Counted from the first letter of the stretch, positions 9,466 to 19,168 are shown. The stretch is 64,000 nt of DNA from Microcoleus sp. FACHB-61 (GCA_014695295.1 JACJNY010000061.1:1-64000), one strand, 5' to 3'. Notes: a model not told the origin generated them from the sequence alone. A program made the numbers and translations.

Positions 9466-10491
9466 TTACCTTAAAACAGTATCTTGCAAAAAACCTTCCA
9501 ACTTTTCTGCATATTGCCGATTCGCGATCGCACTTGGATGAAGGTCATGAGGTAAATTATTATTGGCAGGTATTTTCAAATCAACCGAAATATCCGCCGT
9601 AGCAATTCCCTGCTGACTTAACTCCTGCAACATCTTAGCAGAACCGGCATTAATTCCCGCAACCACTAACTTAACACTGTTAGCCTCAGCCACACGGTTA
9701 AATTCTTCAATAATTGCCTTAGAAACCTCATGGCTTCTATACAATCCCTCTTCAAATTGATTGTAATTCACCTCCAAAAAATGGCTTAATGCAGAAACCC
9801 GCATCAGCGGGAACTCGCGATATTCAAGTTTTGCCATGCTGTAGGTAAAATTATTTTCTCCATTCAGCCTAGCATCGGGCTGGAATAGAATACCCAGTTT
9901 ATTCCAAGCAGCCATTTGCTTTCTTCTCGCCCTTAATAAAGTATTGCGGCGGTCATGAAATCCCGCATAAGCAATCACCGCTATTTCGGGTTTATTTCCT
10001 TGTTTGAGGGCTTCTTTGAATTGAATCAACGAGTGCAGCGTGCCGTAGCCGTTAACGCCAAAATTAACTATTTCATATTTGGGTAATTTCTCTTGCAGCA
10101 ACCAAGCATAAGTTTCGCTGTCATTCAATGACCAACCGTAGGTAAAAGAACAGCCCAATATCCAAATTTCAGGTTTTTTTGAGGATTGATTGTAAGTATT
10201 GAGTGGATGTGTGATTCTTAAACTATTATTGAGGTGAGTGGCATTAAATGAGTAATTGCCGTTAAGTGTTACCTTGAAATTTCCCGGCAAATGTTTGTAG
10301 CCGAGTTCCGAGTCTTTAGTGAAAAAGTTACCTTTTGGTTCGACGGTCACATCAACATTTTCTATTTGCCAGGGTTTGTATCCCGCAACTCGCAAGACAA
10401 TTTCAGCCGTGGTGGTAGATAAAATAATTGGAAAAATTAGATATGTTATTAATCGGAAAGCAACATTTTTAGCAAAATCTTTTTCGATCAT
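9466..10491 (-). CDS. membrane-anchored SGNH/GDSL-type hydrolase or acyltransferase
   Basis: Seen: one N-terminal TM helix (about residues 9-30), then an SGNH core: block I GCSFTYGWS with the nucleophilic serine, block with NFGVNGYGT (glycine and asparagine oxyanion positions), and block V DLHPS with the catalytic Asp-x-x-His arrangement. Start ATG at 10491 puts the short basic N-terminus before the TM; upstream ATGs at 10497 and 10527 are less likely. Family members remove or add O-acyl groups on glycans (compare AlgJ/AlgX). First gene of the three-gene reverse-strand run with two GT-C-like proteins, so a role in polysaccharide decoration is likely but inferred. Confidence 0.82.
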   Translation of the reverse strand: MIEKDFAKNVAFRLITYLIFPIILSTTTAEIVLRVAGYKPWQIENVDVTVEPKGNFFTKDSELGYKHLPGNFKVTLNGNYSFNATHLNNSLRITHPLNTYNQSSKKPEIWILGCSFTYGWSLNDSETYAWLLQEKLPKYEIVNFGVNGYGTLHSLIQFKEALKQGNKPEIAVIAYAGFHDRRNTLLRARRKQMAAWNKLGILFQPDARLNGENNFTYSMAKLEYREFPLMRVSALSHFLEVNYNQFEEGLYRSHEVSKAIIEEFNRVAEANSVKLVVAGINAGSAKMLQELSQQGIATADISVDLKIPANNNLPHDLHPSAIANRQYAEKLEGFLQDTVLR

Positions 10492-10639
10492 TAACATAAT
10501 ATGAAACGTCAGCAAAAGTATAGTCAACTGCCATGCGAGTATTATCTAGTTCATGGATCTAATTTAATTAGATGGAGTGCCTTCACTGCATCCCCCAACC
10601 TACCCCACTAGATTGTTTGCCAGAATTAAATATTATTCG

Positions 10640-10925
10640 TAAAACCCGTGCCTACAAAATATTGGTTTAAACTCACATCTTGCACCAATATCAATAATCC
10701 TTTTTTGGGCGGGCAGGATGCCCACCCCACAAGAAAACTCATTCTTTGTGGAACAGGCCGGAAAGCCTGTTCTTGAGAATGGTGCAACATCTCAGTTTAA
10801 ACTCACATCTTGCACCAATATCAGCAACGGGCTAGAAGCCCGTTCCACAAAAAATAAACTTGATTGTGGAACGGGCATCTTGCCCGTTCTTAAGAAGAGT
10901 GCAAAATATTGGTTTCAGCTAATTG
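10640..10925. repeat. cluster of GGGCATCTTGCCC-type stem-loop repeats
   Basis: At least three stem-loops: GCAGGATGCCC near 10715, a GGCCGGAAAGCC core near 10756, and paired GGGCTAGAAGCCC / GGGCATCTTGCCC cores near 10828 and 10874. They are interspersed with near-identical phrases (ACTCACATCTTGCACCAATATC-like text at about 10670 and 10801). A related cluster lies at 48190-48325. The short frame across it is not a gene. Confidence 0.75.
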
Positions 10926-10933
10926 AGTAATTC

Positions 10934-11953
10934 CTAATAACCAGGCTCCTCCTCGTACTCAGGAGTCTTAGTCTTCTCAGGGATATTCACCCGAGGAGCC
11001 TGATAAGGCTTCGGCGCCTCATCGTCAGCCCAAGCATCCGCCTCCACATCATCCTCGTACTCGTACTGCACGATCGGCTCCTTCGGGCGAGAACTCTCAG
11101 AGCGAGTGTACTGCGGCTTCTCCTCGTACTCCTCCTCGTAATCGTCCTCCTCGCCGCCCCAATTATCCTCTTCGTAATCCTCGTAATCGTCGATCACCGG
11201 CTCAGGCTGCACCGTCGCGCGCATCGGCTGGCGCACCGGAGGCCGATTCCACTGCAAATCCTCATCCCAAGGAACTTCCTCCACCGCAGGCGCCGCTACC
11301 TTGCTGCGCATTTCCGGTGCAGGTATCCGCACGCCCGGGCCCAATTGATTTCCCGTAGCCACGGGTTTCGGATAATAACCTGCCTCGTCCTCTTCTCGTT
11401 CCCAAGGTGCTTGGCCCAAACCAACGCGCTCCAGCAAACCCACACTAAGCTGCCTGAGCCTTTCCTCCGAACCTTCAAACACAATCAAGCGATTCGGGCC
11501 GCTGCTGACAATTTCCTCAATCCCCAAATCGTAAGTGCTGAGAACTTGGTCGGGGATTTGGGGGATTCCCAGGGAAGCGATAATTATAGAAACTAACTTA
11601 CCGTCTTCAGGGTCGAACCTAAAGCCCCGCACCCTACCTAAAAGTTCGCCGGTTTCGGTAATAACTTCGCTGTTAATCAAAATGCTGTAGACTTCAACAT
11701 CAACATCATCTTCGATCGCGCTCTCATCTTCCACCAACAGCACGTCGCCGATTTCACTGACATTGCTGAGGAACATAAACCTCGGCATTCCAGCGACCGC
11801 AAATATATTATCTCGCAGACCGATCGCCACAACTTCCCGCCGATCAATGTCCACCCATAATTGACTAACCACCCCCAAGCGTTTACCTCTGTCGCGGGTG
11901 ATGACCTGAGTGCCGAGAATGTCGGAGCGTTGGCAAATTTGTTCGGATGTCAT
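10934..11953 (-). CDS. PRC-barrel domain protein with acidic C-terminal tail
   Basis: 339 residues. Seen: two PRC-barrel-type beta domains in tandem (about residues 8-85, with ILGTQVITRDRGKRLGVV and WVDIDRREVVAIGL, and 90-170, with VITETGELLGRVRGFRFD). These are followed by a long low-complexity tail (residues 200-339) dominated by D/E, proline and tyrosine with EDDYEEEYEEK patches. Cyanobacterial proteins of this build are common; PRC barrels mediate protein or RNA contacts. No catalytic motif. The gene lies downstream of smc on the same strand (68 nt), so it may be co-transcribed. Partner unknown. Confidence 0.88.
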   Translation of the reverse strand: MTSEQICQRSDILGTQVITRDRGKRLGVVSQLWVDIDRREVVAIGLRDNIFAVAGMPRFMFLSNVSEIGDVLLVEDESAIEDDVDVEVYSILINSEVITETGELLGRVRGFRFDPEDGKLVSIIIASLGIPQIPDQVLSTYDLGIEEIVSSGPNRLIVFEGSEERLRQLSVGLLERVGLGQAPWEREEDEAGYYPKPVATGNQLGPGVRIPAPEMRSKVAAPAVEEVPWDEDLQWNRPPVRQPMRATVQPEPVIDDYEDYEEDNWGGEEDDYEEEYEEKPQYTRSESSRPKEPIVQYEYEDDVEADAWADDEAPKPYQAPRVNIPEKTKTPEYEEEPGY

Positions 11954-12021
11954 TGTAAGTTTAATCCTGATTTATTAAGTACATATATCACTCAACACGC
12001 TCATTAACAGAGACTCCGGGA

Positions 12022-15000
12022 CTACAACTTCAGTCCTATGACTTGAGTATAAGCTCCCCGCGCTTGAGTAACGCCAATTGTACGCTCAGCCGATTGAATC
12101 ATAGGTCGCCGCAAACTCACAACAATAAACTGGGCTTGTTCAGACTGTCGTTTTATCATTCTAGCTAATCGCTCCACATTTGCCCCATCCAGAAACATAT
12201 CCACTTCATCAAAAGCGTAGAACGTAGACGGGCGGTAGCGTTGCAGCGCAAAAATAAAACTCAGCGCCGTCAGCGACTTTTCGCCTCCAGACATGGAAGC
12301 CAGCCGCTGTACGGGTTTGCCCTTCGGGTGAGCGACCAAATTCAAGCCGCTGCTGAAGGGGTCTTCTTGGTCATCTAGCTGGAGATAGCCATCGCCTTCG
12401 GAAAGTTCCGCAAAGATAGTCTGGAAGTTCTCGTTAACCGCGTCGAAAGCTTCTTTAAAAGCGCGCCGCCTGAGTGTGGTAAAATTTTCGATTCTCAACA
12501 GCAGTTCAGTGCGTTCTCCTTCCAATGTCGTCAATTTTTGACTCAATTCTTGAAGGCGTTCTTGAGTGCGGTTGTACTCTTCCAGGGCTAGCATATTGAC
12601 AGGTTCTAAAGCTTGAATGCGTTTGGCGATCGCCTTTACTTCTTGCTGCAATTCCGTCAAATTGGCTTTCTCGACATTTTCAGGAATCGACGGCACGGGG
12701 TCGGGCATTTCCGCCCGCTGCGTTTCCAATAGAGTGCGGAGTGCTGTCAATTGTTCCCGGCGTTCTTGCTGGGTTTCGTTAAGTTTTTGCAACTGCCATT
12801 GTAACTGCTGTTTGGCTAAATGCTTTTCTCGCAGTTGAGATTCCGCCCGATCGCGCTCTCCCTTTTCCACGCCCAATTTTTCCTCAATTTCCCCCAAAGC
12901 CGCCTTAGCTTCCGCAATTTGCCGATCGAGTTCTAACTGCTGCGAAACAATGCGATCGATCGCCTCCGCCCCCGCGTTTTGCTGAACTTGCCATTCCTGC
13001 AATTTCTCGCTGCCTTCCTTAATTTTGTCTTCCAAACGCCCGAATTGATTTTCCAAGTCTCCTTGGCGCTGCTGGACGTTTCTCAGAGCCACTTCTCGCT
13101 CTTGCAGTTGCGCTTCTAGAGCGCGCAAACTCGATTGCATTTGCTGCCATTCGCTGTGACTGTTCGACTCTTCCAACTGCGCCAAAGTTTGCCGGTACTG
13201 CTGCAATTGAGTTTCCTGTGCGGGCAATTCTCGTTCCAGCAACTGCAATCTCGATCGCGAATTAGTTAATTCCTGTGTGTTTTTCGCAATTTGCGATCGC
13301 ACTTGTTCCTGTTGCGCTTGCAAATTCTTAATTTCTGAATCCAACTGTTCCAAGCGCAACTGATTTTCGCGCAAATTCTGTTTCGCTTCCATCAATTCTT
13401 GGCTGCGAGTTTTAACTGCAACAGAGGCGCGATCGATCGCAATTTTGCACCGTTCCAAAATCCGCTCAATTTCCTCCAACCTTTCTTGCAAAGAGGCGAT
13501 CGTCCGCGCTTCACTAGCAGCCTCACTAGCCTCAACCGTGCCAAAATGCAAGGTAGATCTATTACTAGAACTTCCCCCTGTCATCGCCCCGCTAGTTTCC
13601 AAAATTTCCCCGTCCAAAGTGACAATCCGGTACTGTCCCAAATAGCGGCGGGCGTCGCTGAGGTTGCTAAACACAACCGTACTGCCAAAAACGTAAGCAA
13701 AAATTTCCTGATACCGCGAATCGCACTCAATTAAATTAACAGCCGCATCCACAAACCCAGCCGCGCGCCGCAAATTTTCATTCACCGAATACTTGCCGCC
13801 TCTAATCTTATTCAAAGGCAAAAACGTCATCCTTCCTGCCCGTTTTTGTTTCAACAATTCGATCGCAGCAGCAGCCACGCTGTCATCTTCCACCACCATA
13901 TTTCCCATGCGCCCGCCCGCCGCTATTTCCAGCGCCAATTGATAGCGCGGTTCTACCCTGCCCAGTTGCGCCACCAAGCCGCAAACTCCGCCAATTCCGC
14001 TTTGCGCGACAATTTTTGCAGTAAACGTTCCCGTCGCTTCTTGCAGTGCTTGAAACTGCACTTCTAGTTTGTCTAATTTGCGCTGCCTTTCCCGCTGTTC
14101 TTCCAACAAACGAGTTTGAGTTTCCTGTTGCAGTTGCAATTCTTGTTCGGCTTCGACTAAAATCTGATTCAGCGATTCTACTTGCAAAGATGCAATTCCT
14201 TTTGTTTCCACAAGGCGGGATTGCTGAGTTTTTTTCGCTTCAATTTCCTGTTCCAATACTTGCAGCGATTGGTTTTGCTCTTGAATTTGACTTTGCAGGC
14301 GATCGGCTCTTTCTCCGATAGTAGCTTGTTCTGTACGCTGCGGTTCCAAAGTTTGTTGAATTGTTTCGATTTGACGGTGCAGTTCCGTTTGCTGCTGTAC
14401 CCAAACTTCGGCCGTGGAGGCGATCGCATTTGCAACTTCCCGACTTTCATCTAAACTTTGCTGGGCTGCATCCCGCTGTTCCTGCAAACTTCCTATTTGA
14501 GACTTAACATAAGATATTTCAATCTCAATTTGCTCCCAACTTTGCCGGAATTGGCGAACTTCTTCCTCGGTTTGTGCTATATTAGCAGCCATTTGCCCAG
14601 CAGTTTTTTCCAAATCCTGTTTGCGGTTTTGCAGTTGCCGCCGTTCCGCTTCCTGAGTTGCAATCGTCGCCTGCAAAGCCAACAATTCCGACTCTCCCAA
14701 AGCTTTAACGCGGGCATTCAGCGCATCAAGTTCGGCGGTTGCTTCTTGAATTTGGGTACTAATTGCTTGCAGTTGTTCCGTGAGAGATGCCGAAGTGCGA
14801 TCGCCCGTTTCGATTTGTTCTCGCAGTTTCCATTCTTGCTGCTGCAATTGGCGGAATTTCAGCACTATTTCCCACTGCGACTTTTCTTGAAATTCCGCCC
14901 GCAGCTTTTGATATTTTTCCGCTTTTGTGCGATCCGAAGCCAGTCTATCGCGCTGAGAAATCAGCTCTTTTTCTACAATCCGGCTGCGTTCTTCCACCTC

Positions 15001-15912
15001 CTTAACTTCATCCAACTTCTGCCTAGCTAAAGAGATTTTGCGATCGAACTGAGCCACCCCAGCCAATTCGTCAATGATTTCTCTCCGTTCCTTAGAATTC
15101 ATCGAGATAATGCTGGTAACGTCTCCTTGCAGCACGACGTTATAGCCTTCGGGATAAATTCGCAAGCGGTTGAGTTGTTCGTGAAGTTGAGTCAGCGTGC
15201 AAGGTTGGCCGTTAATGTAATAAGTTGAAGTGTAAGTACCTTGGCGAGTTACCCGAAGTTTGCGCGTCACACTCCACTCATCCGATTTTGGATTTTGGAT
15301 TTTGGATTTTTTATTAGTAGCGAGTAGTTGTCCGTTGTTGTCTTGAGTTGCTGCGATTTCTATCTCTTCTACGTCTTCAACAGATAACTCTTCCGATTCT
15401 GGATTTTGGATTTTGGATTTTCGATTTACAGGAGATGATTGGCCGTTGTTGTCTGGAGTTTCGGCAGTTTCTATCCCTTCGGCTTCTTCAACAGATAGAG
15501 GCGATTCTTGATTGACAGAAGATGATTGTCCGTTGTTGTCTTGAGTTTCGGCAATTTCTATCCCTTCGACTTCCTCTGCTTCAACAGATAACTCATCTGC
15601 TGCATTTTCATCCTCATCTTCATCCCGGGCGAACCATTCCTCCCCCACATCTTCCAGCGCAAAAGTCGCAGTCACGCTAGCTTCGATCGTACCGCGTTTG
15701 TTTTGGGCGCTGTTCACCAAATCCGGCAAACGTTCAGCCCGCATTCCCTTAGAACTCGAAAGTCCCAGACAAAACAGCAAAGCGTCGAGGATGTTGGACT
15801 TCCCAGAACCGTTGGGCCCGGAAACCACAGTAAAACCGGGCAGCACGGGAATGGCCGTCGTACCGCCAAAAGATTTAAAGTTAGTTAGTTCGATCCGTTT
15901 AATGTGAACCAT
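12022..15912 (-). CDS. smc: chromosome segregation protein SMC
   Basis: ATP-dependent chromosome condensation ATPase; works with ScpA (also in this window, 34018-34833). Seen: N-terminal head with Walker A GPNGSGKSN (residues 32-40), long coiled coils (about 300-570 and 770-1110), a hinge around 600-740 (GGVCGLVAQL ... GGRMGNMVVEDD, GGK), then the C-terminal head with signature MSGGEKS and Walker B FYAFDEVDMFLDG. At 1296 residues it is about 100 longer than usual; the excess is an insertion at residues about 97-211 in the N-terminal head, made of three imperfect 31-37-residue units containing DNNGQ and, in two of them, KSKIQNP (see findings). Rest looks intact. Divergent from murA. Confidence 0.97.
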   Translation of the reverse strand: MVHIKRIELTNFKSFGGTTAIPVLPGFTVVSGPNGSGKSNILDALLFCLGLSSSKGMRAERLPDLVNSAQNKRGTIEASVTATFALEDVGEEWFARDEDEDENAADELSVEAEEVEGIEIAETQDNNGQSSSVNQESPLSVEEAEGIETAETPDNNGQSSPVNRKSKIQNPESEELSVEDVEEIEIAATQDNNGQLLATNKKSKIQNPKSDEWSVTRKLRVTRQGTYTSTYYINGQPCTLTQLHEQLNRLRIYPEGYNVVLQGDVTSIISMNSKERREIIDELAGVAQFDRKISLARQKLDEVKEVEERSRIVEKELISQRDRLASDRTKAEKYQKLRAEFQEKSQWEIVLKFRQLQQQEWKLREQIETGDRTSASLTEQLQAISTQIQEATAELDALNARVKALGESELLALQATIATQEAERRQLQNRKQDLEKTAGQMAANIAQTEEEVRQFRQSWEQIEIEISYVKSQIGSLQEQRDAAQQSLDESREVANAIASTAEVWVQQQTELHRQIETIQQTLEPQRTEQATIGERADRLQSQIQEQNQSLQVLEQEIEAKKTQQSRLVETKGIASLQVESLNQILVEAEQELQLQQETQTRLLEEQRERQRKLDKLEVQFQALQEATGTFTAKIVAQSGIGGVCGLVAQLGRVEPRYQLALEIAAGGRMGNMVVEDDSVAAAAIELLKQKRAGRMTFLPLNKIRGGKYSVNENLRRAAGFVDAAVNLIECDSRYQEIFAYVFGSTVVFSNLSDARRYLGQYRIVTLDGEILETSGAMTGGSSSNRSTLHFGTVEASEAASEARTIASLQERLEEIERILERCKIAIDRASVAVKTRSQELMEAKQNLRENQLRLEQLDSEIKNLQAQQEQVRSQIAKNTQELTNSRSRLQLLERELPAQETQLQQYRQTLAQLEESNSHSEWQQMQSSLRALEAQLQEREVALRNVQQRQGDLENQFGRLEDKIKEGSEKLQEWQVQQNAGAEAIDRIVSQQLELDRQIAEAKAALGEIEEKLGVEKGERDRAESQLREKHLAKQQLQWQLQKLNETQQERREQLTALRTLLETQRAEMPDPVPSIPENVEKANLTELQQEVKAIAKRIQALEPVNMLALEEYNRTQERLQELSQKLTTLEGERTELLLRIENFTTLRRRAFKEAFDAVNENFQTIFAELSEGDGYLQLDDQEDPFSSGLNLVAHPKGKPVQRLASMSGGEKSLTALSFIFALQRYRPSTFYAFDEVDMFLDGANVERLARMIKRQSEQAQFIVVSLRRPMIQSAERTIGVTQARGAYTQVIGLKL
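15274..15624 (-). repeat. in-frame repeat insertion in the SMC head
   Basis: Three imperfect units (protein residues about 109-139, 140-176, 177-213). The DNA of two of them contains tandem GATTTTG heptamers identical in type to the intergenic AATCTAAA/AATCCAAA repeats elsewhere in the window, which suggests a repeat that colonised the gene without breaking the frame. Confidence 0.85.
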
Positions 15913-15969
15913 ATGCTAGGAGTAGCTTTGGCTCTAGGTTGTTGTCACAGGGTAGCACAGGCACTGGGG

Positions 15970-16007
15970 CGATCGACAATGTGTGAACTTTCCGGAATTG
16001 TCGATCG
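15970..16007. promoter_or_regulatory. inverted repeat in the smc-murA divergent region
   Basis: Perfect 11-bp arms CGATCGACAAT (15970-15980) and its complement (15997-16007) around 16 nt. It lies 58 nt upstream of smc and about 270 nt upstream of murA, a position suitable for an operator or an mRNA leader hairpin. It includes a CGATCG core, so a repeat origin is possible. No known regulator assigned. The rest of 15913-16277 shows nothing recognisable. Confidence 0.4.
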
Positions 16008-16277
16008 AACCGATATCTTACACCTTTGTCAACAACCGAGTCCGCTTTTACTTAAAAAGCTCGTTGACAAAAATACAACATCTGTGCGCCAAGCGACCGC
16101 TACAAATGAACGTAAATTTTGATACAGATAACTCTATGAAACTCGATCGACATTATTTCTGCGATCAAACCTGAAAGCCTTGCCCCGATTGAATGCCAGC
16201 AAATATAATTCCGGGAATTCCTAATGTTACCCCTAGACATATAAAAACTTTCCGGTAAAATCGAACCAAAATTAATA

Positions 16278-17696
16278 ATGTATAAAGTAACGAAGCGAAT
16301 TATGGAGGGCAAACCCATTACACCAGCTCTGAACTCGTCTAATCTGTCAGCTTCACCTGAAAGCGACGAACAAGTATTACAAATTTGGGGTCGCGAGCCC
16401 CTAAAAGGACACGTCAAAATCAGCGGCGCCAAAAACTCGGCCTTAGTCGTCATGGCAGGAGCCTTGCTCTGCCCAGAGGATTGCCGTCTCCGCAACGTTC
16501 CCGGTCTAGTCGATGTCGCCCGCATGGGGCAAATTCTCTCGGCTGTAGGAGTCAAATTACAGCAGAACGGGGACGTTTTAGACATCAACGCCAGCAACCT
16601 CATAGACGCTCAAGCCCCCTATGAATTAGTCAGCCAACTGCGGGCGAGCTTCTTCATCATCGGGCCGCTCGTAGCGCGTTTGGGATTTGCCAAAGTGCCC
16701 TTGCCCGGTGGGTGTGCCATCGGCGCCCGACCCGTTGAACTCCACGTTCGCGGTCTGCAAGCCCTCGGCGCCGAAGTTCACATCGACCACGGCACGGTTC
16801 ACGCTTACGTCAAAGGGCCGAACCGCCGCCTGAAGGGAGCCAAAATTTATTTGGACTACCCCAGCGTCGGCGCAACTGAAACTTTGATGATGGCGGCGAC
16901 TCTGGCTGAAGGAGAAACCGTGATTGAAAATGCGGCTCAAGAGCCGGAAGTCGCAGATTTGGCGAATTTCTGCCGCGCAATGGGAGCAAAAATTCAAGGC
17001 GCCGGCACTAATACGATCGTCATTTCGGGAGTTCCCAAGCTGCACGCGGTAGACTATTCAATTATTCCCGATCGCATTGAAGCCGGAACATTTTTAGTAG
17101 CAGGAGCCATCACTCACTCGGAAATCAGTTTGTCGCCGGTAATTCCCGACCACCTGACCGCAGTCATTGCCAAATTGAAGACTATTGGGGCGAAAATTAT
17201 TGCAGAATCCCCCGACATTTTGCGGATAGTTCCGGGCAAAACTCACTCGGCCACAGACATCGAAACTCTGCCTTACCCGGGTTTCCCCACAGATATGCAA
17301 GCTCAGTTTATGGCTTTGCTGACCCTGAGCGAAGGAGACAGCTTAATCAAAGAAACTGTGTTTGAGAATCGGTTGCGCCACGTAGCAGAGCTCAACCGCA
17401 TGGGCGCCGACATTCGCCTTAAAGGCAATGTAGCGATTGTGCGCGGAGTGTCGCGGCTGTCGGGTGCACCAGTAGTGGCAACAGATTTGCGGGCTTCGGC
17501 GGCGTTAGTGCTAGCGGGACTTGCAGCCGATGGTGTCACCACCATCAGCAGCTTGCAGCACTTAGACCGCGGCTATGAGCAGTTAGAGGTGAAACTGCAA
17601 AAATTGGGAGCTAAGTTGCGACGGGTCAAAGAGGGTACAGACCCGGCGACTGCTGAGGCTCCTGTCAATCCCGTGCGATCGGGTTTAAACTGTTAA
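16278..17696 (+). CDS. murA: UDP-N-acetylglucosamine 1-carboxyvinyltransferase
   Basis: First committed step of peptidoglycan synthesis: adds enolpyruvate from PEP to UDP-GlcNAc (cytosol). Seen: the SGAKNSAL substrate-binding motif near the N-terminus (about residues 50-57), [10 protein letters not shown], the catalytic-cysteine loop [24 protein letters not shown], and TDMQAQF near the C-terminal half, all characteristic of the EPT/RTPC fold. The catalytic cysteine is present, so fosfomycin-type sensitivity is expected from family knowledge. 472 residues with a variable leader; the ATG at 16302 is a reasonable alternative start. A tandem repeat array follows directly. Confidence 0.95.
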   Translation: MYKVTKRIMEGKPITPALNSSNLSASPESDEQVLQIWGREPLKGHVKISGAKNSALVVMAGALLCPEDCRLRNVPGLVDVARMGQILSAVGVKLQQNGDVLDINASNLIDAQAPYELVSQLRASFFIIGPLVARLGFAKVPLPGGCAIGARPVELHVRGLQALGAEVHIDHGTVHAYVKGPNRRLKGAKIYLDYPSVGATETLMMAATLAEGETVIENAAQEPEVADLANFCRAMGAKIQGAGTNTIVISGVPKLHAVDYSIIPDRIEAGTFLVAGAITHSEISLSPVIPDHLTAVIAKLKTIGAKIIAESPDILRIVPGKTHSATDIETLPYPGFPTDMQAQFMALLTLSEGDSLIKETVFENRLRHVAELNRMGADIRLKGNVAIVRGVSRLSGAPVVATDLRASAALVLAGLAADGVTTISSLQHLDRGYEQLEVKLQKLGAKLRRVKEGTDPATAEAPVNPVRSGLNC

Positions 17697-17701
17697 TTAG
17701 T

Positions 17702-17775
17702 CAGTTGACCGTTGACTGTTGACTGTTGACGGTTAACTGTTGACGGTTAACTGTTGACGGTTAACTGTTGACTAA
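17702..17775. repeat. tandem GTTGAC/GTTAAC repeat array
   Basis: About five iterations of a 14-15 nt unit built from CTGTTGACGGTTAA between murA and the M48 peptidase gene. A related inverted form lies at 42426-42477. It is close to the downstream start codon (17791), so it forms part of that gene's leader. Confidence 0.85.
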
Positions 17776-17790
17776 GGAATAATAACTACA

Positions 17791-18660
17791 ATGTCGAACA
17801 TACCGCTCATCGGTTTGAAAGCAGACCAGTTTCGCCACCCGCTAGACTTGGAAGCTACCAGCACTCTCAAACAACTGCCCGGCCTGGATTTGATGGTGCG
17901 GCAGTTGCTGGGACAACTGGGCGAGCAGTTTTTCATGCTCGAAAATCTGGCTTCCAGCGTCCAAGTCGGCGAAAATCAATTGCCCCACCTGCATCAATTG
18001 CTGGTGGATGCCTGCAAAACTCTGGATTTAGAAGTGCCGCAGCTTTATGTGCGCCAGCATCCGATGCCGAATGCTTACACCTTTGCGATGCGGGGAAAAC
18101 AGCCTTTTGTGGTGATGCACACTTCTCTGATTGATTTGCTCACAGACGAGGAAGTTAAGGCAGTAATCGCTCACGAGTTGGGGCATTTGAAGTGCGAGCA
18201 CGGAGTTTACTTGACTCTGGCTAATTTAATTGTGTTGGCCGCCGGTCAAATTTCGCCTGTGGGAACCGTGCTGGTGCAGGGTTTGCAGGCGCAAATGTTG
18301 GAATGGTTGCGGTGTGCGGAATTTACGTGCGATCGCGCCGCCTTGCTCGCGACTCAAGACCCAAGAGTGGTAGCATCCGTGTTGATGAAACTGGCCGGAG
18401 GTTCGCCGACTTTAGCTCCGAAACTGAATGTCGATGCGTTTTTGGCGCAGGCGCGGGCCTACGACGACCTCAGCAGCACTCAACTCGGAGATATGCTCAA
18501 ACAAGCTCAGACAGCTCAGTTGTCCCACCCTGTACCAGTATTGCGCGCCAGAGAGATCGATCGCTGGGCAAGTTCAAAAGATTATGAATCTTTGCTTGCA
18601 GGAAATCGATCGGTGTGTTATGATGGTGAAACCCAAAAGGGCGGGTGGCGAAATTGGTAG
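17791..18660 (+). CDS. M48-family zinc metallopeptidase
   Basis: Peptidase_M48 (HtpX/Oma1-like) enzyme. Seen: HELGH zinc motif (IAHELGHLKCEHG, about residues 129-141) and, C-terminal to it, the third ligand region CAEFTCDRAAL with its glutamate; a hydrophobic stretch after HEXXH (TLANLIVLAAGQISP). 289 residues. Odd: its last 22 nt, including the TAG stop, overlap the 5' half of tRNA-Leu (stop within the D loop). The 3' part of this gene is repeated as a broken copy at 19975-20179. Conserved cyanobacterial gene; substrate unknown. Confidence 0.9.
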   Translation: MSNIPLIGLKADQFRHPLDLEATSTLKQLPGLDLMVRQLLGQLGEQFFMLENLASSVQVGENQLPHLHQLLVDACKTLDLEVPQLYVRQHPMPNAYTFAMRGKQPFVVMHTSLIDLLTDEEVKAVIAHELGHLKCEHGVYLTLANLIVLAAGQISPVGTVLVQGLQAQMLEWLRCAEFTCDRAALLATQDPRVVASVLMKLAGGSPTLAPKLNVDAFLAQARAYDDLSSTQLGDMLKQAQTAQLSHPVPVLRAREIDRWASSKDYESLLAGNRSVCYDGETQKGGWRNW

Positions 18661-18720
18661 ACGCATCAGACTCAAAATCTGACACCGAAAGGTATGAGAG
18701 TTCGATTCTCTCCCCGCCCA
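18639..18720 (+). tRNA. tRNA-Leu (anticodon CAA)
   Basis: 82 nt with a long variable arm. Seen: acceptor arms GGGCGGG/CCCGCCC with discriminator A, D stem GCG/CGC with AAATTGGTAGA loop, anticodon stem TCAGA/TCTGA around CTCAAAA (anticodon CAA, decodes UUG), class-II variable arm, and T stem GAGAG/CTCTC with loop TTCGATT. CCA is not encoded. Identical copy at 20197-20278. Confidence 0.95.
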
Positions 18721-18734
18721 CTGCTAAAAAAGCT
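18714..18734. repeat. left direct repeat (att-like) at the tRNA-Leu 3' end
   Basis: 21 bp, starting CCGCCCACTG, that includes the last six bases of the acceptor arm, the discriminator and 14 nt beyond. An exact copy occurs at 24017-24037. Direct repeats of a tRNA 3' end are the hallmark of site-specific integration; no integrase gene is seen between them. Confidence 0.6.
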
Positions 18735-18925
18735 AGTGATGTATTAATAAACAACTGTGGGCTAGGTAGTCCAGTAGCTCCAAGTGCATCTCTCATCACT
18801 TGATCTAGCCCTCTCTGGTGGCTGTGGTTCCTAGCCGAGTATTTTCCCAAATTCAGTTGAAATAACTGATGACCAATTGCACTATTACTTTTATCTGCTT
18901 TTTTATGTAATAAAAACAGAAAAAG

Positions 18926-19168
18926 ATGAGTAATAAGGCAAGCAATATATCTTCTTTGGATTTAGCTATGGTTTCAGGCACAGTTTATATCCAAGATTGT
19001 GTCTGGAATCAGTTAAGTAAACTGTATACTCTTGATTTAGCCACAGGTAAAGCAAGATTCATCGGTGAGCTCATTACAGAAGTGTATGATATTGCCTTTG
19101 GTGATTCACAACTCTATGGCATCGATCGAGAAGGCGGCACAACGCAGCTCGTAAAAATTGACATCTAA
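18926..19168 (+). pseudogene. truncated duplicate of the 1139-residue modular protein gene
   Basis: 80 codons that match the first 80 codons of the gene at 20484 at nearly every position (substitutions such as P to S and G to C), then a TAA where the intact copy has AAA (codon 81). Homology continues only about 20 nt further, to about 19190. The promoter region (18721-18925) is also duplicated (20279-20483). Possibly translated as a short head fragment, but most likely dead. Confidence 0.85.

Noticed and set aside
10718-10930. A 70-residue + strand frame
   Set aside because: It is translated from repeat stem-loops (GGGCATCTTGCCC family); no protein-like features.
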